A stretch of 64,000 nucleotides of DNA from Culex pipiens pallens. Lineage: Eukaryota; Arthropoda; Insecta; Diptera; Culicidae. The DNA lies in NCBI RefSeq assembly GCF_016801865.2, contig NC_068938.1, positions 78,395,316 through 78,459,315 on the forward strand. Direction: 5' to 3'. The notes beneath the pieces were generated by a model. That model was not told where the DNA came from. It made no database searches and saw only the letters and a list, made by a program, of their open reading frames with translations. Position 1 is the first letter of the stretch. Every line of letters begins with the position of its first letter. Of the stretch, positions 12,689-23,998 are shown piece by piece. Made by a program: the position numbers and the translations under genes.

Positions 12689-14031
12689 CCCGAGCAGGGG
12701 TAAATAACACGGGAATACCAAATTTTGGTATTACTTGGGCAAATAACAGCGACCAAAATGTGCCCTTGGTTGCCCAGTAATAGATGGTAAAATACCATGA
12801 AATCATACCAAAATCTTGTATGTGTAAGGGCACAACAATACCAAACCATGTTATTCCAAGGGTAAAATAATACCTCAAAATAAAACCATATCAATACCAA
12901 GTTGAGGTCTTCTGGATTTTTGAACATTGCTTGAATACCAAAACTTGTTATTGCCATGGTTTTATTTTTAGGTATTCTCGCGCCCTTGGAAAATCATATT
13001 TTGGTATTTCTGTGGTCTTTCACATACATGAATTTGGTATGATTTCATTGTATTTTACCATCTATTACTGGGCAACCAAGAGCACATTATGGTCGCTGGT
13101 ATTTGAACAAGTAATACCAAAATTTGGTATTTTCATACCATTTTTAGTGCAGCAGTTGCAGTTAGTGAAAAAACGGAAATTATTCATATGCAACAGCAAA
13201 AATCTACTCACCTGATGATTCCATGTTGTTATTAGTGATATTCATCACCACATCGAATGCATTTGTCATTGATGAACGGCCGTACTTGAAGTTCTTAAAG
13301 CTTCTGAAAAATAACAAGATTGAAAAATAAGTATTATTAAAATGAAACTGAATTGAAATTCACCAAAATTCATTAATCTGTCGATTGACTCGTTTTTCAA
13401 AGTATTTGGTTATCCCGACTTAGAGAAATTTCAACGTTTTTGAAAAAAATATTAGTGGGTATATCACACTAATTTTTAAAATCATCTTTAACATTTTTGG
13501 GTTTCAAGTCATTTTTTTTTAAATTAATTAACTCGTAAAATTTTTTTAACAAATTTCCCATAGTTTCAGAGAAAATTGATGAAACCTTTCAATATTCAAA
13601 TAATACCAAAATGTGCCATCCTGACTTAGAAAATTTTCCACAATTTCAAGTCATTTCTGTAGGGGGTATATCAAAAATGTTTAAAATCAAGTTTGAAATT
13701 TCCGGTTTTGAATGAAAGCATTCGCTTTGAGACATCATTTTAGCGCAAAATTAATTTTTTTGTCAAAATTGGTCAAAATTTTCCCATAGTTGCAGAGGAA
13801 TTTGATAAAATACTGTAATACCAAAAGAATACCAAAATGTGGTGTTCGATCATTGACAAATTCTGCAATTTTGCAATATCAAAACAATACCTTAAATTGG
13901 TATGATACCACATTTTGCTCTTGCATAATCCTTAAGACAAATTTTAAAGGGTCCAGGAATACCAAAATTTGGTATTGATACCAGAGAAAGGTATTATTAC
14001 GCATTTCCCTTGTTATTTACCCATGCTCGGG
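12689..14031. mobile_element. 1.34-kb foldback with CCCGAGCA ends and TACCAAAATTTGGTA motifs
   Basis: The left end CCCGAGCAGGGGTAAATAAC matches the reverse complement of the right end (CCCGAGCATGGGTAAATAAC). The dinucleotide AA flanks both sides. A second inverted pair lies inside, about 12710-12890 against 12990-13160. The palindromic word AATACCAAAATTTGGTATT and its variants recur through the element. The 173-codon minus frame at 12436-12957 and the 94-codon plus frame at 12931-13215 are mirror images generated by the inverted repeat. Confidence 0.8.
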
Positions 14032-16739
14032 AAGAGCTCAAAAATAAAACGCAATTGTTAATTCTCTATTGCTAAAAACAATCGGTTCAAGACGATGATA
14101 AATAAATATATAAACATCCAACTGCAGATGACCTCTTTTGCAGATTGCCTTGCCTTTTTTTGGGGAATTTAAAAAAAAATCAAAAATATTTGTAAAAATA
14201 GCAAATTTCCAAAATGTTCATTTTTTTACATTGAAAATCAAACCAATAATTTCCAAGATAGCGAGAGTTGAAAAATGACAGCTAATTTTATAACCTTGAA
14301 AAAACTAATTACAAAATTACAAAATCTAATAAAAAAATTCAAAAACTGAAAATTTTAGAAAAAAATTCTTAGCCTCTCGTAAATATTTTGTTGTGCGCTA
14401 GAATTATCATTGACAGTCATTGCCCCAAGAGAGAAGGACTCCTTCTACGACCTTAAAAAGGTCGCTTAAAAACTTAAAGTGCTTTTTTAAAGGTCTCGGG
14501 TGGATTCAGCGACAATCATAAATAACATTTTTAAAAATAATGGTGGGTTCATTAATAAGATTCAAAGATACGATATTTTGAAAATAAAATCTGTGTCTTT
14601 CGAAATTGGATAATGCAGTACTATACTAGTAATTGGATTTTTGAAACATTAAAAAAAATCTTTAAAATTCCAACTTTGCGTCCAAGAGTGCTTAAAACGA
14701 TTAAATAGACGCTAGGCTATGATTTTAGAAAAAAGTAGTTTTTGTGAAAATCGTTTAAAAAATACCATTTTCCAGACCACCCTTACACTACGTAGGCTAC
14801 CCTTAAAGGCCAAACAAAAAAAACACGGTTCTAATTATTTTGGCCGAGACAATTTCAGATTTTGGGAGAGATTTTCATGATCATATGCAACCACGTCTCA
14901 TTTTAGTTGGAGATAAAAGCTCACTTTTGTATTACGAAGTTTTGAAATGTTCTCGTGAATGGTGAGGGTTATTTCATAATATCATAAGCAAATATTTGAA
15001 CATCATTCTCATGTTTGCCTTTGTCTGCAACTCTCACGATGAATAGCATGGATCAGATTAGATTCACGACTAAACCCCTTCTTTAAAAGGGGGAGTCACT
15101 TTCACAAATCACTGATTTGCGGTGTTACATTAGAGATGCGTGAGATACTACTAAATGAATTCACCATGATGATGATCTTGTGAGATCATGAAACAGGTTA
15201 GTTTTTGTTGTAGCTTTAAAAAAATGCGATTCCACAATAATTTCACGCTGATTGATACCCAATTTGAACACAACCTAAATCGCAACACAATGCTAGTAAA
15301 GCGCTTACCTAAGTGTATATATTTCACGGCTTATTAGTTGCCATTTTTGTGCCAATTGTGTGCTCTATAATTTGAGGCACAAAAAGGCTTGCAATTGAAC
15401 TGACGTCTTGGCGTAAAGAAAATTGAATTACGCCAAATCGAACGTGAAATTAATCGCCAGACAGGGCGTGGAGCTGGAGAAACCTAACGATTTATTATTT
15501 TTTCATCATTTTTCTGCTGTTGTGCATACTTACATGGCTGATTCAGGTGGCTTAGGGACGGTGAAATTGCGTGACTTTGGACTTTTTTTATTAACAATAT
15601 CTTTTAAAATAATATAGTAGAACAATACTAATAGAATTCAGCAGCTCCAAAATAGGTAGACATTCTTTTCTTTCCAAAATTCATCCAATCACTATTGCAT
15701 CTTTTATGGTTGCGATAAGAATTAACTTACAAATAAGTATCATTAGGATTTTTGAAGTTTCACAGTGATCGCTCTACAATAAATTAAATGATTTATTTTA
15801 GAAAGAGTTGAACCAGCCTCTGGCTGAAAAACTCTATAATAAAGAATTGAAAAAATGATTTGAATGATGGAAAACGCAAAAGTTAATCACAAACTCCCCC
15901 CATTTTACAGTACCAATTTTTCACTCCTATCTGATTTGCACTCTACTGCTCACCAAAACGGCGGGGCAAGTTTTCACGGATCGAACAACCAATCAAAACA
16001 AAAATGAGTTTAAATACAGCCAAAAAGGCAAAAATTTCCACCAATTTTCCTCACCAATTCGGACACGGTCCCGTGTGAGTGCGCGCGGCTCAGTGTTCAT
16101 GAGTTATTTCATATTATTGGATTTATAAGTCCAAACTCGTGCCCCTCGCTTAACAACAACAAAAAATTGTAGAAAAAAGTGCCCATCACGGCCAGCAGAA
16201 GGCAGTGTGAGCGAGCAGTGATAAATCAATAGGAAAATTGAAACTGAAAGGCAGCTTTCGGCCGGTTCGGGGTTGATTGAATATTTTCCTCGCTTTTTTT
16301 TCGTTTGAATTTTGGGGAAAATAAGAGGGAGCCCGAAATTTTCCACGGTTTTCGGCTCACGTGTGTGGGGAAACGGCCCGACGGACGGTTCATGTTTGCA
16401 TGTCGAGCAAGTAAAAACTGAAAATTGAAATCACTTAAATCCACGAAACATTAGTGTGCTGATTTGATATAGCGGCAGTAGCAGTTAAGGGGTGGGTCGA
16501 GGGGACCTGAAACAAAACGTTTTTGACGTGTATTGAAAATTTCATGCTTTTCATATAATACATAAAGCAAACATAAACGGTTCGAAAGCGTTTCAAATAG
16601 TTGGAAAATTGGCGCAAAGTGAAACGACGTTTCGTGGGAAGATTCATTATTGGGATGATAGGCGGTTGAGAGTTGACCTTAATGTTACTTTTAACCTGAT
16701 GCCTAGTATCACTGTGTAAGGCCTTGGTAGTTACAAACA
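14032..16739. other. Intergenic DNA, no gene identified
   Basis: 14.0-15.4 kb is AT-rich with homopolymer runs and no identified element. 15.9-16.5 kb is GC-richer with a CpG-bearing stretch at 16060-16095 ending in CTCAGTGTTCATG, which contains an arthropod initiator-like TCAGT. Overlapping minus frames at 16104-16444 and 16435-16740 resemble no known protein. This could be a promoter-proximal or regulatory island, but evidence is thin. Confidence 0.35.
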
Positions 16740-16747
16740 CTTTAGGC

Positions 16748-18734
16748 CAGGCCTGCCCAACCTTTTTGGCTTAATTTTCACATTTTTGATCGTCAAAATT
16801 ACAATTGTTTATTTTTGCATGGTGTATTTGATGGAATAGATGACCAGTGAACATAACTTTTCCAATAGATTGAAAAAATATTTAAACAAGTCGTTTTTGT
16901 CTACACTGCCCATGTTCACATAAATGTCCCATATGCAAAAACAGCAAGCTGAGAAAAACGCATTTGAAGTTTGTCCCACACATAAGGTTAAGTGTTAATT
17001 TTTCGCGAAAAAACTAAATTTCCTCCTGATTTCTAGAACAAAATATTGGATGTTATATGGGTAATTCTCTACCAACTCACACGAAATCGGGAAAAGTTGC
17101 CCCAACCCCTCTTCGATTTGCGTGAAACTTTGTCCTAAGGGGTAACTTTTGTCCCTGATCACGAATCCGAGGTCCGTTTTTTGATATCTCGTGACGGAGG
17201 GGCGGTACGACCCCTTCCATTTTGAACATGCGAAAAAAGAGGTGTTTTTCAATAATTTGCAGCCTGAAACGGTGATGAGATAGAAATTTGGTGTCAAAGG
17301 GACTTTTATGTAAAATTAGACGCCCAATTTGATGGCGTACTCAGAATCCCGAAAAAAACATATTTTTCATCAAAAAAAACACTAAAAAAGTTTTAAAAAT
17401 TCACTCATTTTCCGTTACTCGATTGTAAAAAATTTTGGAACATGTCATTTTAAGGGAAATTTAATGTATTTTTCGAATCTACATTGACCTAGAAGGGTCA
17501 TTTTTTCATTTAGAACAAAAATTTTCATTTTAAAATTTCGTGTTTTTTCTTACTTTGCAGGGTTATTTTTTAGAGTGTAATAATGTTCTACAAAGTTGTA
17601 GAGCAGACAATTACAAAAATTTTGATATATAAACATAAGGGGTTTGCTTATAAACATCACGAGTTATCGCGATTTTACCAAAAAAAAGTTTTGAAAAAGT
17701 TACTTTTTGCGTTTCTCTTTGCTTTGTCGTCCGTGTCTGTCGCGGGTGACCATGAACGGCCATGATTGATGACGACCAACTTTTTCAAAACTTTTTTTCG
17801 TAAAATCGCCATAACTCGTGATGGTTATAAGCAAACCCCTTATGTCGATATATCATTTTTTTTGTAATTGTCTGCTCTACAACTTTGTAGAATATTGTTA
17901 CACTCTAAAAAATAACCCTGCAAAATTAGAAAAAACACGAAATTTTAAAATGAAAATTTTTGTTCTAAATGAAAAAATAACCATTCTGGGTCAATGTAGA
18001 TTCAAAAAGTACATTAAATTTCCCATAAAATGACATGTTCCAAAAATTTTTTCAGTCGAGTAACGGAAAATGGGAGAATTTTTAAAACTTTTTTAGTGTT
18101 GTTTTCGATGGAAAATACGTTTTTTCGGAATTCTGAGTACGGCATCAAATCGGGCGTCTAATTTTACATAAAAGTCCCTTTGACACCAAATTTCTATCTC
18201 ATCACCGTTTCAGGCTGCAAATTATTGAAAAACACCTCTTTTTTTCGCATGTTCAAAAATGGAAGGGGTCGTACCGCCCCTCCGTCACGAGATATCAAAA
18301 AACGGACCTCGGATTCGTGATCAGGGACAAAAGTTACCCCTTTAGACAAAGTTTCACGCAAATCGAAGAGGGGTCGGGGCAACTGCTGTGTGAGTTGGCG
18401 GAGAATTACCCATATGCTTTTCTGAAAGATCTCAAAATTTTGAACAAAACGGCATTAATATCTCAAAAACGTTGAAAATGCATATGGGACATTTATGCGA
18501 TCAGGGGCAGTACATTTTACGTCAAAAATCAATCCGGCCCACGGGCCGGACCAATTTTTCACTTAAAACTCACATAAAAACAACCTGCAAAAATATTTTT
18601 TCAAACATTTGTCAAAATTATGTTCACTGGTCATTTGAGAACCGATTCCATCAAATAAACCTTGGAAAAATGGGCAATTGCTATTTTGACGATCAAAAAT
18701 GTGAAAATTAAGCCGAAAAGGTTGGGCAGGCCTG
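16748..18734. mobile_element. hAT-like foldback (CAGGCCTGCCCAACC ends, 8-bp TSD), hosting another element
   Basis: The ends are CAGGCCTGCCCAACC and its inverse. They are bounded by a perfect 8-bp duplication CTTTAGGC at 16740-16747 and 18735-18742. The inverted arms run inward for about 300 bp each. CAG-type ends with an 8-bp duplication are hallmarks of the hAT superfamily. Without the nested insert (17059-18411) the element is about 0.63 kb with no transposase frame, so it is non-autonomous. Confidence 0.9.
17059..18411. mobile_element. GGGTAATTCTC foldback family, full-length copy nested in the hAT-like element
   Basis: This is a near-symmetric palindrome with ends GGGTAATTCTC and GAGAATTACCC, flanked by ATAT on both sides (17055-17058 and 18412-18415). 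The arms are about 650 bp each. The centre (about 17710-17785) is GC-richer. The insert sits near the middle of the hAT-like element, so it is the younger of the two. Frames within it are arm mirror images. Confidence 0.9.
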
Positions 18735-18742
18735 CTTTAGGC

Positions 18743-19140
18743 TCTAAAAATATGTAAGCAACGGCCTAAACAAAACATTTTTTTTTGATTTATAGTAATT
18801 GAAAAGCTGTATATTATAACATTTTCACAAAATAAAAATAAAGTTGAGCAATTCTCAACCAAAACCGGAAGTTGATTTTATTTATATTTTTTCAATGTAC
18901 TCAAACTCTATGGGGGCCTTGCCCAAAATTCATTATTTTATTCTAAACTTATTTTTATTAGGTCCTCTTAGTCCCAAAATTCATTTCTGTTTTAATTTCT
19001 GATGTTTTTTTATGTATTTTATGAGTCAAAAAACCATAACTTTTAAGCCATAGTTTGGGTTTATTCAGAATTTTTTTGATTTTTTTTATAATTTTCGATG
19101 TACTGTAGCGCAAAAAAATGCTTTTCTCTAAAATTATTAA
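18743..19140. other. AT-rich spacer, nothing recognised
   Basis: No gene, RNA gene or inverted repeat was noticed between the hAT-like element and the SINE. Confidence 0.5.
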
Positions 19141-19354
19141 AAACGAAACTATTGGCACTACGCCCCCCGGGGCATGGCCTTCCTCTAACGTGGGATTTCT
19201 GCTCTAGCGCCTCTGACGAGACAGGAGAAACCGGGACCGACGTTTTACTTCACCATCCGATAGAAGCTCAGTGGATAAGGCGGGAATCGAACCCGCGTCT
19301 CATAGCATCATCGGGATCGGCAGCCGAAGCCGCTACCCCTGCGCCACGAGACCC
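19141..19354 (-). mobile_element. tRNA-derived SINE with shared central block
   Basis: Read on the minus strand, the element opens with a tRNA-like head: A box TGGCGCAGGGG, then B box GGTTCGATTCC. The head cannot close a proper acceptor stem and has an over-long middle, so it is not a tRNA gene. It is followed by a block with GGATGGTGAAGTAAAACG that resembles the block at 4935-4985, and the copy ends near ATAGTTTCG. Poly(T) or target duplications were not clear. Confidence 0.8.
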
Positions 19355-20940
19355 AAATTTTTTGTCAAATCATTCTTTTTTAAACAAATGCTTGCAAAAC
19401 AATTAAACTAGTGTAAAATGCATATCAAAAAACTTTTTTGATTCACATTTTGAGACTATTGCTATTTTCTGACTTTAGTTTGTTTATGTATAATCAAATC
19501 TTCATTAGAAAACTACTCTACAGATTTTAAGGTAAAGTGCGCCACTTTTAAATATAGCCACTTAAATTTTAATTTAAACTGAAAAATTGAAAAATGAAAG
19601 ACTAGCATTTCAAAAAGTTCAAATAACATCTAACGCCTTTTGAAATATTAGGTTTGATTCCAAAATTTTACAAAAAAAAATCGAAAAAATCAGGAAATTT
19701 CTCAAATGTTTTATTTTTAACATTGAAAAAAGGTCAATTAGTTTCTGTGATATTTGTACTAGAAAATAAATGGCTGCTTGGATGAGACATAAAAAAACTT
19801 AAAATTTCTTGTTTCTTTCCATTTATTCGCTTTTATTCGCGATTATCCAAAGTAAAATTTTTGCGAGAAATTCGTACAAGCGAATCTAGACTGCTAAACA
19901 AACAGTAGTCCAAAAATCACATATTTTATCAAAATCAGCTATCAAAACCGGGAAAATGCTGAAATTAAAATCAATTCAACAAATCAAGAAATGTTTCGAG
20001 AGCCCGGTGTTACCGTTTGATTGGGATCAGCATTGATACATCTCTGGCAATCGATTAGGCGAAAGTTTAATTACTGGAGCAAAGTTCGACCGGTGTGTGT
20101 GTGATGTGAATGTGTGTTTGATTCATCAATCATTCTGACACTTCAGCGCAGAAACCGTTTATTTCATTTCAGCGAATCTCTCGCATCTGACTCTCATCTT
20201 GACCTCGTGCTTTGATTTCGTTTAATTTTCCGACCTGTAAGCGTCGTATTTGCATGTATCTTCAGGGATTGAACCGCGACCGGCGTGTATCGACCAATTT
20301 TCTAATTAAACCAGGCTTCTGGTTATGGCATCATCCACTTATTTTCCCATTAATATCACAATCCGAAGAGGCGGGATCCTCTCTCCGGGTCCAACTCTCA
20401 TCGGACCCCGCAGTTCAGATGTGTGATAGCCGATCGGCCTCGTATGGGGGAAAAGGGGTTAAAAACAGAAGCTGGTAAAACTTTTATTAAAGTTCAAAAG
20501 CACTGTATATAATTAAATCCCACTTTGGACCATTGTCGGAGAGGTCTAATACAATTTATCTCTCCTACTACAAGCCCGGTGGAGAGGCTGAAAAGACTTT
20601 TTCGCTGTTGAAAAGGGGAAGAAAGATTGAAAGCAAAACACACATCCAGCCCAGTTCATGTTTGGGGATTTTGACTCATCATCGCCGAAGGCATGGGTGT
20701 ATCTATTAGGCCAAGGTGTATTTAAAACTCTGAAGGTCTATATTGTCAATCCAAAATTGTTTACAAACAACAATGGTGCTGCTGAAAAAAGTCTTACATT
20801 CTTTACCATTTTATCTGAAGATTATATCTAAATAAACTTCATCTAGAACGTCAATCATTCGTTTTGTTGTGGATAAAAGCTCAAGAATTGTTTAAATTCT
20901 TATCTTAGCTAATAAGGATTTTTTTGTACATGAAATTTAT
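19355..20940. other. Intergenic DNA, no gene identified
   Basis: 19.36-19.95 kb is AT-rich with nothing recognised. 19.98-20.7 kb is GC-richer and single-copy-looking. It has one 88-codon plus frame at 20212-20478 that matches no known family and lacks clear coding features. Confidence 0.4.
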
Positions 20941-20944
20941 ATTT

Positions 20945-22247
20945 GAGTAATTCTCGGCCGACTCACACAGCAGTTGCCCCGACCCCTCTTCGATTTGTGT
21001 GAAACTTTGTCCTAAGGGGTAATATCACGTGACGGAGGGGCGGTACGACCCCTTTCATTTTTGAACATGCGAAAAAAGAGGTGTTTTTCAATAATTTGAT
21101 GAGATAGAAATTTGGTGTCAAAGGGACTTTTATGTAAAATTAGACGCCCGATTTGATGGCGTACTCAAAATTCCGATAAAAACGTATTTTTCATTGAAAA
21201 AAACACTAAAAAAGTTTTAAAAATTCTCCCATTTTCCGTTACTCGACTGTAAAAATTTTTGGAACATGTCATTTTGTGGGAAATTTAATGTTCTTTTCGA
21301 ATCTACATTGACCCAGAAGGGTCATTTTATCATTTAGAACAAAATTTTTCATTTTAAAATTTCGTGTTTTTTCTAACTTTGCAGGGTTATTTTTTAGAGT
21401 GTAACAATGTTCTACAAAGTTGTAGAGCAGACAATTACAAAAAATTTGATTTGTAGACATAAGGGGTTTCCTCATGAACATCACGAGTTATCGCGATTTT
21501 ACGGTTTTTTTTTTTTTTTTTGAAAAAGTTGGTCGTCATCGATCATGGCCGTTCATGGTCACCCGCGACAGACACGAACGACGAAACAAAGAGAAACGCT
21601 AAAAGTAACTTTTTCAAAACTTTTTTTCGTAAAATCGTGATAACTCGTGATGTTTATAAGCAAACCCATTATGTCTATATATCAATTTTTTGTAATTGTC
21701 TGCTCTACAACTTTGTAGAACATTGTTACACTCTAAAAAATAACCCTGCAAAGTTAGAAAAAACACGGAATTTTAAAATGAAAAATTTTGTTCTAAATGA
21801 AAAAATGACCCTTCTGGGTCAATGTAGATTCAAAAAGTACATTATATTTCCCATAAAATGACATTTTCCAAAAAATTTTACAGTCGAGTAACGGAAAATG
21901 GGAGAATTTTTTTAAAAAAAATAGTGTTTTATTCGTCGAAAATTACGTTTTTTCAGAATTCTGAGTACGCCATCAAATTGGGCGTCTAATTTTATATAAA
22001 AGTTTCTTTGACACCAAATTTCTATCTCATCACCGTTTCAGGCTGCAAATTATTGAAAAACACCTATTTTTTCGCATGCTCAAAAATGGAAGGGGTTGTA
22101 CCGCCCCTCCGTCACGAGATATCAAAAAACGGACCTCGGATTCGTGATCAGGGACAAAAGTTACCCCTTAGGACAAAATTTCACGCAAATCAAAGAGGGG
22201 TCGGGGCAACTTTTCCCAATTTCGTGTGATTTGGAAGAGAATTACCC
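20945..22247. mobile_element. GGGTAATTCTC foldback family, second full-length copy
   Basis: It has the same architecture as 17059-18411: GAGTAATTCTC at the left, GAGAATTACCC at the right, flanked by ATTT on both sides (20941-20944 and 22248-22251). The central GC-richer segment near 21535-21605 is in the opposite orientation to that of the first copy. The left arm has lost about 40 bp relative to its partner. The 113-codon plus frame at 21520-21861 is repeat-derived. Confidence 0.9.
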
Positions 22248-22251
22248 ATTT

Positions 22252-22397
22252 AGAACAAAATTTTTCATTTTGAAATTTCGTTTTTTTTCTAACTTTGCGG
22301 AGTCATTTTTCAGAGTGTAATAATGTTCTTCAAAGTTGTAGAGCAGACAATTACAAAAATTTTGATGTATAAACATAAAGGGTTTGCTTATAAACAA
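22252..22397 (+). repeat. Fragment of the GGGTAATTCTC foldback family
   Basis: About 145 bp matches an internal arm segment of the same family (compare 17511-17650), including the TCTACAAAGTTGTAGA palindromic word in diverged form. It directly abuts the full copy, and no ends are present. Confidence 0.75.
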
Positions 22398-23539
22398 TGA
22401 ATAATAACTTATCTTAAACATTTTTTAAAGTTGGGCTATAGATCAATTTTGGAATTATTTATATAGAAAAAAGAAGAAAATTATTCACACATTTTAAGCC
22501 AGATCTCTGGCCTTGCCTCTAGTCCTAGTCTAAAACATGCCATTTTTTTTATAATTAGAGTTGAGAAGTATTTTGCCATTTATGCATTTGATTTGACAAA
22601 AACTTTAAATAAAATTTGTACCAACCTAAAAGGATCTTGAATTAGCAATTTTTCTTTCCAAGTCTGCTTAAATAATATTACCCTGAAAATTTTGTGCTAA
22701 CACAAAACGGATTTCAACAGGTTACGTTACGCCCATGCCCCTTTACCAACTCTGAACTCCACAGCCTCCGCCGAGGGGCGTTCATCAACTCAGTGTAGAT
22801 CAAACAAAGCTCGTCCAGCTGAAAGCGAAGAGTTTGAGGCACAAAAAGAAAGCACCACCAGAGTGGAAGTGAGAGGGTGGAGAATCGCGGGAGGCAAGAA
22901 AAACAATCTTAATCGGATTGATAATCGAAAAGCCAAATATTTAAATTAACAATCCTTTTGTTGGGCAATTTCGCCCCCTCGCCCCGATGGCCTCGAAAGG
23001 ATTGAAGTCTCTCGCTATCGCGAACGAAGCAAGGATTAGTCGGCCAAGGCAGACCGGGGTCCAAACTATTCCAATTTTAATTGCTTTAATGATCGATCGA
23101 TTTGATTTATCGATTGATACGATGTAAATAATGTGTACGGCTCGGCGTATGATGGAGCCGATTTGTATGGCCGATCGATTAGTACTAGGTTTAGTTTTTT
23201 CTTTCGCTCTCTCTCTCTCACTTTGTATGATCTTCAGCAGAGCTTCTGAGTTGGCCTTTGATGCCGATCAACGCCGGTGCCGGCTGGAAAGGCGAAAAAG
23301 GCCCGCGGGATTTTGAGCTTTAATTTACTCGTGTAGCTAATTAAACAAAAAAATTACAGATTGTTAGATTAGGTTTAGGTAAATTAACGGCCGTTTGGAG
23401 TTTGCCGACTTTGGCGAACCCCGAGAGAGTGTGGACCAGGGATTGGGTTTTTCCCTTTTAAACAGGAGGAATTTTGAAACTTGTTTGAAGTTGCAAGGTA
23501 TTACAAAACTTGATATCATCTAAAAACTGGCAAAATATT
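22398..23539. other. AT-rich spacer then GC-rich single-copy-looking island
   Basis: 22.4-22.7 kb is AT-rich with nothing recognised. 22.71-23.45 kb is GC-richer. It contains clustered ATCGAT words (about 23090-23125), a CTCTCTCTCTCTC tract near 23208, and CpG-rich stretches. A 61-codon frame at 23131-23316 has a hydrophobic middle but no family match. The words suit a regulatory region, but this is not demonstrable from sequence alone. Confidence 0.35.
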
Positions 23540-23612
23540 TGTTTCCGCCCGGGATCGAACCGGGGGCCTTCCGCGTGTTAGGCGGATGTGATAACCACTA
23601 CACCACGAAAAC
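23540..23612 (-). tRNA. tRNA-Val (anticodon AAC)
   Basis: A 73-nt cloverleaf reads on the minus strand. The 7-bp acceptor stem GTTTTCG/CGGAAAC has one U-G wobble where the copy at 25408 has a normal pair. The A box is TGGTGTAGTGG, the B box GGTTCGATCCC, and the anticodon loop CTAACAC between TCCGC and GCGGA gives anticodon AAC. The discriminator is A. A TTTT stretch follows within 10 nt as a short pol III terminator. It decodes GUU valine codons and, after wobble modification, probably others. It diverges from the tRNA-His at 23779. Confidence 0.95.
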
Positions 23613-23778
23613 TGATGATTTATTCGAATTGAACCCCTACGATTTTTGTTTCATTTTGGAAATGAAACGCATTTCGTCTTTCAGGTACACCCAAGTGAAA
23701 AGCATCGAAAATTGTTCAAGCTTGACGTTGAAGCCAAAACAAAAAATGTGCTGTACGATGCCTTCCATCTTACATCAA

Positions 23779-23850
23779 GCCGTGATCGTCTAGTGGTTAG
23801 GACCCTACGTTGTGGCCGTAGTAACCCAGGTTCGAATCCTGGTCACGGCA
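23779..23850 (+). tRNA. tRNA-His (anticodon GTG)
   Basis: A 72-nt cloverleaf with perfect acceptor stem GCCGTGA/TCACGGC, B box GGTTCGAATCC, and anticodon loop TTGTGGC within stem CTACG/CGTAG gives GTG. There is no intron. The mature molecule would receive the extra 5' G after transcription, as in other eukaryotes. The run TTTTTT at 23863-23868 is a good pol III terminator. It has the same sequence as the tRNA-His at 25239-25310 on the other strand. Confidence 0.96.
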
Positions 23851-23862
23851 CTGTGAGAACTC

Positions 23863-23868
23863 TTTTTT
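23863..23868 (+). terminator. Pol III terminator of tRNA-His
   Basis: Six T residues begin 12 nt after the discriminator base of the upstream tRNA-His. Confidence 0.8.
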
Positions 23869-23998
23869 GAACCTTTATTTTTTTTATTGGACTTCAGAAA
23901 AATCCATTCTTCCAAGGAATCAATCCCAGCTACTTGAAATTCAATTATTCCTGAAACAATGTAGCTCGGCGCAGTTAATTCAATTTCACTCAACCCAA

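Noticed and set aside
12436..12957. 173-codon minus frame as a gene
   Set aside because: It lies across the arm of an inverted repeat, its sequence recurs inverted at 12931-13215, and no domain is recognisable.
19277..19354. tRNA gene on the minus strand
   Set aside because: A and B boxes are present, but the middle is too long and the acceptor stem does not pair; it is the head of a SINE.
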